Below are positions 57,440 through 60,000 of a DNA stretch of 60,000 nt, piece by piece; the first letter of the stretch is position 1, and the number at the start of each line of letters is the position of its first letter. The stretch is taken from NCBI GenBank assembly GCA_903813345.2, contig CAIIXF020000008.1, positions 32,948,867 to 33,008,866 of the forward strand. Direction: 5' to 3'. Source of the stretch: Owenia fusiformis. Its lineage: Eukaryota > Annelida > Polychaeta > Sabellida > Oweniidae. A program made the translations under genes and the position numbers. Below the pieces are notes generated by a model, which saw nothing but the letters and a program-made list of their open reading frames with translations, had not been told where the DNA came from and searched no databases.

Positions 57440-57665
57440 CCTAAATTACTGTAAATTCGGCACTAAAATGGCCGCCATTTTGTAATGAGCGGCCATTTTG
57501 AAAATCGGCTTTCAAGCAGAACTTCTACCCCCATAGGATATATGTGTACAAAATATGAACAAAATCGGGTGAACGGTATTTGAGTTATTGCCCGGACTGA
57601 CAGACGGACGGATGTACGTACGTACGGACGGACGGAGGCGTTCCCTATATCCCTCCGAACTTCGT
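57440..57665. repeat. Dispersed repeat ending in (acgg)n and ccctccgaacttcgttcg
   Basis: A unit with 'ccccataggatatatgtgtacaaaatatgaacaaaatcgggtgaacggtatttgagttattgc' is followed by gacagacggacgga-type simple repeats and 'tatatccctccgaacttcgttcgatgggataata'. The layout resembles 3' ends of RTE-like retroposons in invertebrates; that is inference. Confidence 0.55.
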
Positions 57666-59087
57666 TCGATGGGATAATAACTATACCTGTGACTATAAGT
57701 ATGGATATAACTTGCACGACTTGACCCCTCTCTGATATAACAAACAAAAGCCTTTAATACAGGTTATGTACTGAGAGAATTTGGATATGGGGTTTAAAGA
57801 TGTGCATATCTCACGATGGATAAACCCCATATCCAAACCGACCACACATAACATAATTTTTTTTCAAATTCTCAATTTTTTTTCAAAGCGGGAAGATATA
57901 CCCTGGACCAGGAGATATGATGAGAGATACGGAGGTTCTGGATATAGAAACCTCAAAATCAGGATACAGGATATATCTTACCTACTTATCTCCCTAAAAC
58001 TCTACTTGGCATAGGATTAAGCCTAGTACATCGTATTAAGAATTCCTTCTATTTTACATAGGCAATTTGTCAAGTTTTTGTAATATACAGTTCCTTTGAA
58101 AATATATATGTACTGCTAGATATAGTTTACCAGATTTTCCCAAAATTGCACAAATCTCCGATTCCTAGTCCCTCTTTAATCATTATGTAACATTTGAGAA
58201 CCGAAGTATTGAGAAGATTCCCAAATATGAAACATATATATCAAAATATATTTTGCTTCTTTGCATGTCCTGAACATATGAATCACACCTTGTGTTCAAC
58301 AAGCCAGATTTTCAGATAGTCAAAATAACAATTGTTTTGTCTTCAAGACTCATAAACAATATTAGGCTCATTCAGTACCTAGGCTACTCACCACACTATC
58401 TACTCTCTCACATAAACAAATGCCAGGGGCATCCCCAGGATTATTCTAAGGGGGGGGGGGGGGTGAGTCTATATCTAAAAACAGCCTCTAGTATCATGAT
58501 TTGCACTTGAAGCCTAGCTTCTCCATGTCAATTTCCAGAGCATATATAGCATATAGGACTGGCTCAAAAAGGGGGTGCGAAGTAATGAACCTGACACCCC
58601 AGTTAGAAGCCTAGTAACTCCTCAACCTTTTTTGACAGAGCACATAGTTCTTCTTTCCACTGAGCCTCCTTAGCACCATGAACAAAATCTGGGTTGGATT
58701 GGCTCAAAAATAGGTGTGCGGTCACACCCAATGCACCCCCCCCCTTCAAACGTCCACTAATGTAAATCCATATACAGGTATAATCTATACTTTGTATATA
58801 AACCTAAAGATAACAAGGCATGTAACCTGGGAATATCTTAATCAATTGTATTCAAATAAACAAAGCTTTCTAAGATCAAGTTTCATGTCAACAAACCCTA
58901 GGAAGATCTCTAATATTTACATGATATAAGTCTTTGTTTTGAAGCACTTGTACCCCCCCCCCCCCATCCTCCCCTCAAGATACCCGATGACTTTGGATAT
59001 ATTTAATAAATTTCTATTTTTCTTTAATCATTTTAGTTAAATAATAAAGAATAGCAATAGTAGTATCCTGGTTACAAACAATACATT

Positions 59088-59290
59088 GATCTCCCCAGGA
59101 TTTTTTCTCAGGTGGGTGCAAAGTTCTCATTTTCACAATTTAGACCAAAATTGGTCAAAAAATGCCAATTTTTAATGATTTTCTCATTTTCAAGTGGGTG
59201 CAAATGGATTTTCAGGTGGGTGCAAGCCTGTTTTCAGAATCTCAGGTGGGTGCTGCGCCAACTTGCTTTAATGCTGGAGAGATCACTGCA
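59088..59290 (+). repeat. Dispersed 'gtgggtgcaaa' repeat, best full copy
   Basis: From tgatctccccaggatttttt to gctggagagatcactgc, about 200 bp, with all internal modules (caggtgggtgcaaag, caagtgggtgcaaatggatt, caggtgggtgcaagcc, caggtgggtgctg). It has overlapping open frames, but these read the same motif in different phases. Confidence 0.8.
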
Positions 59291-59329
59291 ATAACAAAAA
59301 TGCCCATGTTTTTTCGAAAGTCTGCAATG

Positions 59330-60000
59330 CAACAATTGCTGGAATTACACATGGCGTTTTACAAAAGCGTCTTCGGTTTTAACCAGGTTTAAGAATTAGG
59401 TGTAATCACGATTGCGGTTTTACAAAAGCGCTTTTCTAAAACTCCAAGAACCCTTGTCACTAATAAACGGCATAAGTCGTTAGGCGCTTTAAGTGTGCAG
59501 TGTAATACCGATCGGTTTTTGTAAGACGCCTTACCCGGGTTTTTACTAGTTTTTAACATTTGCCCAAAATGAAATAAGACCTCATTTCACGCTGCTATCT
59601 GGCTATATCTAAATTGAAAAAATGGATGATGGTCGCCAGGTCACATCGAAATCAAGTGTTATCTTCAGAGAATATGTACATATTTTTCTTTTTTAGTATG
59701 TTTTCTCAAAATTAATAAAAGATAAATAAAAATTATGCAATGTCATGCATTTTTAATCAAATAATGGAAGATCAGTTTTGTCTTAGATGCAAAAAGAATA
59801 CATTTACAGGAGATGTACACATACATGTATGCTGCATATTATCCTTAACTACATCGTTAAAAGTGCAGGAAAGGCGTTTTAGAAAAAACAGGTGTAATTC
59901 CAAAATATAATTCCTAAGACGCTTTAGAAATGTTGATGTAATCAGAATGACGATTTTGTAAAGCGCCTTCCACTAAAACGTTTTAGCGGATTTTGTGGTG
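59330..60000. other. Repeat-like DNA with 'aaagcgcctt / gcgtttta' motifs, continues off window
   Basis: Motifs of the form 'gcgttttacaaaagcg', 'ggcgttttagaaaaaacaggtgtaattcc' and 'tttgtaaagcgccttcc' occur on both strands near 59350-59530 and 59870-60000. They suggest inverted ends of an element, but the boundaries are not resolved. Confidence 0.4.

Overview
The window is animal nuclear DNA. It is AT-rich, has short exons with canonical GT..AG introns, and holds many non-autonomous DNA transposons plus an intact-looking non-LTR retrotransposon. A mollusc or other marine invertebrate fits the repeat style, but that is a weak inference and no marker fixes the species.

One host gene dominates. 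On the minus strand, from about 44.4 kb down past the left edge, lies a PACS gene (phosphofurin acidic cluster sorting protein, the single invertebrate counterpart of vertebrate PACS1/PACS2). I could place 18 well-supported coding exons plus a candidate first exon. All splice phases agree from one exon to the next and give 2323 coding bases, about 774 codons. The last part of the protein, roughly 75 residues by comparison with the family, lies beyond position 1. Exons between 1.7 and 5.1 kb are dense. The 5' part is spread over introns of 7.8, 3.6 and 16.9 kb.

The 16.9-kb intron (15.8-32.8 kb) holds three nested insertions. A pogo/Tc1-like MITE was split by a 6.8-kb Tx1/L1-type LINE with ORF1 and ORF2 on the plus strand. 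The LINE's ORF2 was in turn split by a 1278-bp DNA transposon with a 4-bp target duplication. A 465-bp hAT-like element with a perfect 8-bp target duplication lies nearby.

Right of 37 kb I see no convincing exon apart from the candidate first exon. The sequence is a mosaic of mariner relics (41.2, 45.1 and 55.1 kb), TTAA-target elements (38.3 and 56.1 kb), a 2.2-kb element with 176-bp inverted ends (52-54.2 kb), a foldback palindrome (54.2 kb), minisatellites and dispersed repeats.

The observations most worth a second look are: a 55-bp minisatellite that has copied the 3' splice site and first codons of a PACS exon six times; a phase-compatible 45-bp partial copy of another PACS exon; and a dispersed repeat whose internal 'gggtgcaa' module appears to have seeded two separate minisatellite arrays. 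I found no evidence of a new multi-gene system.
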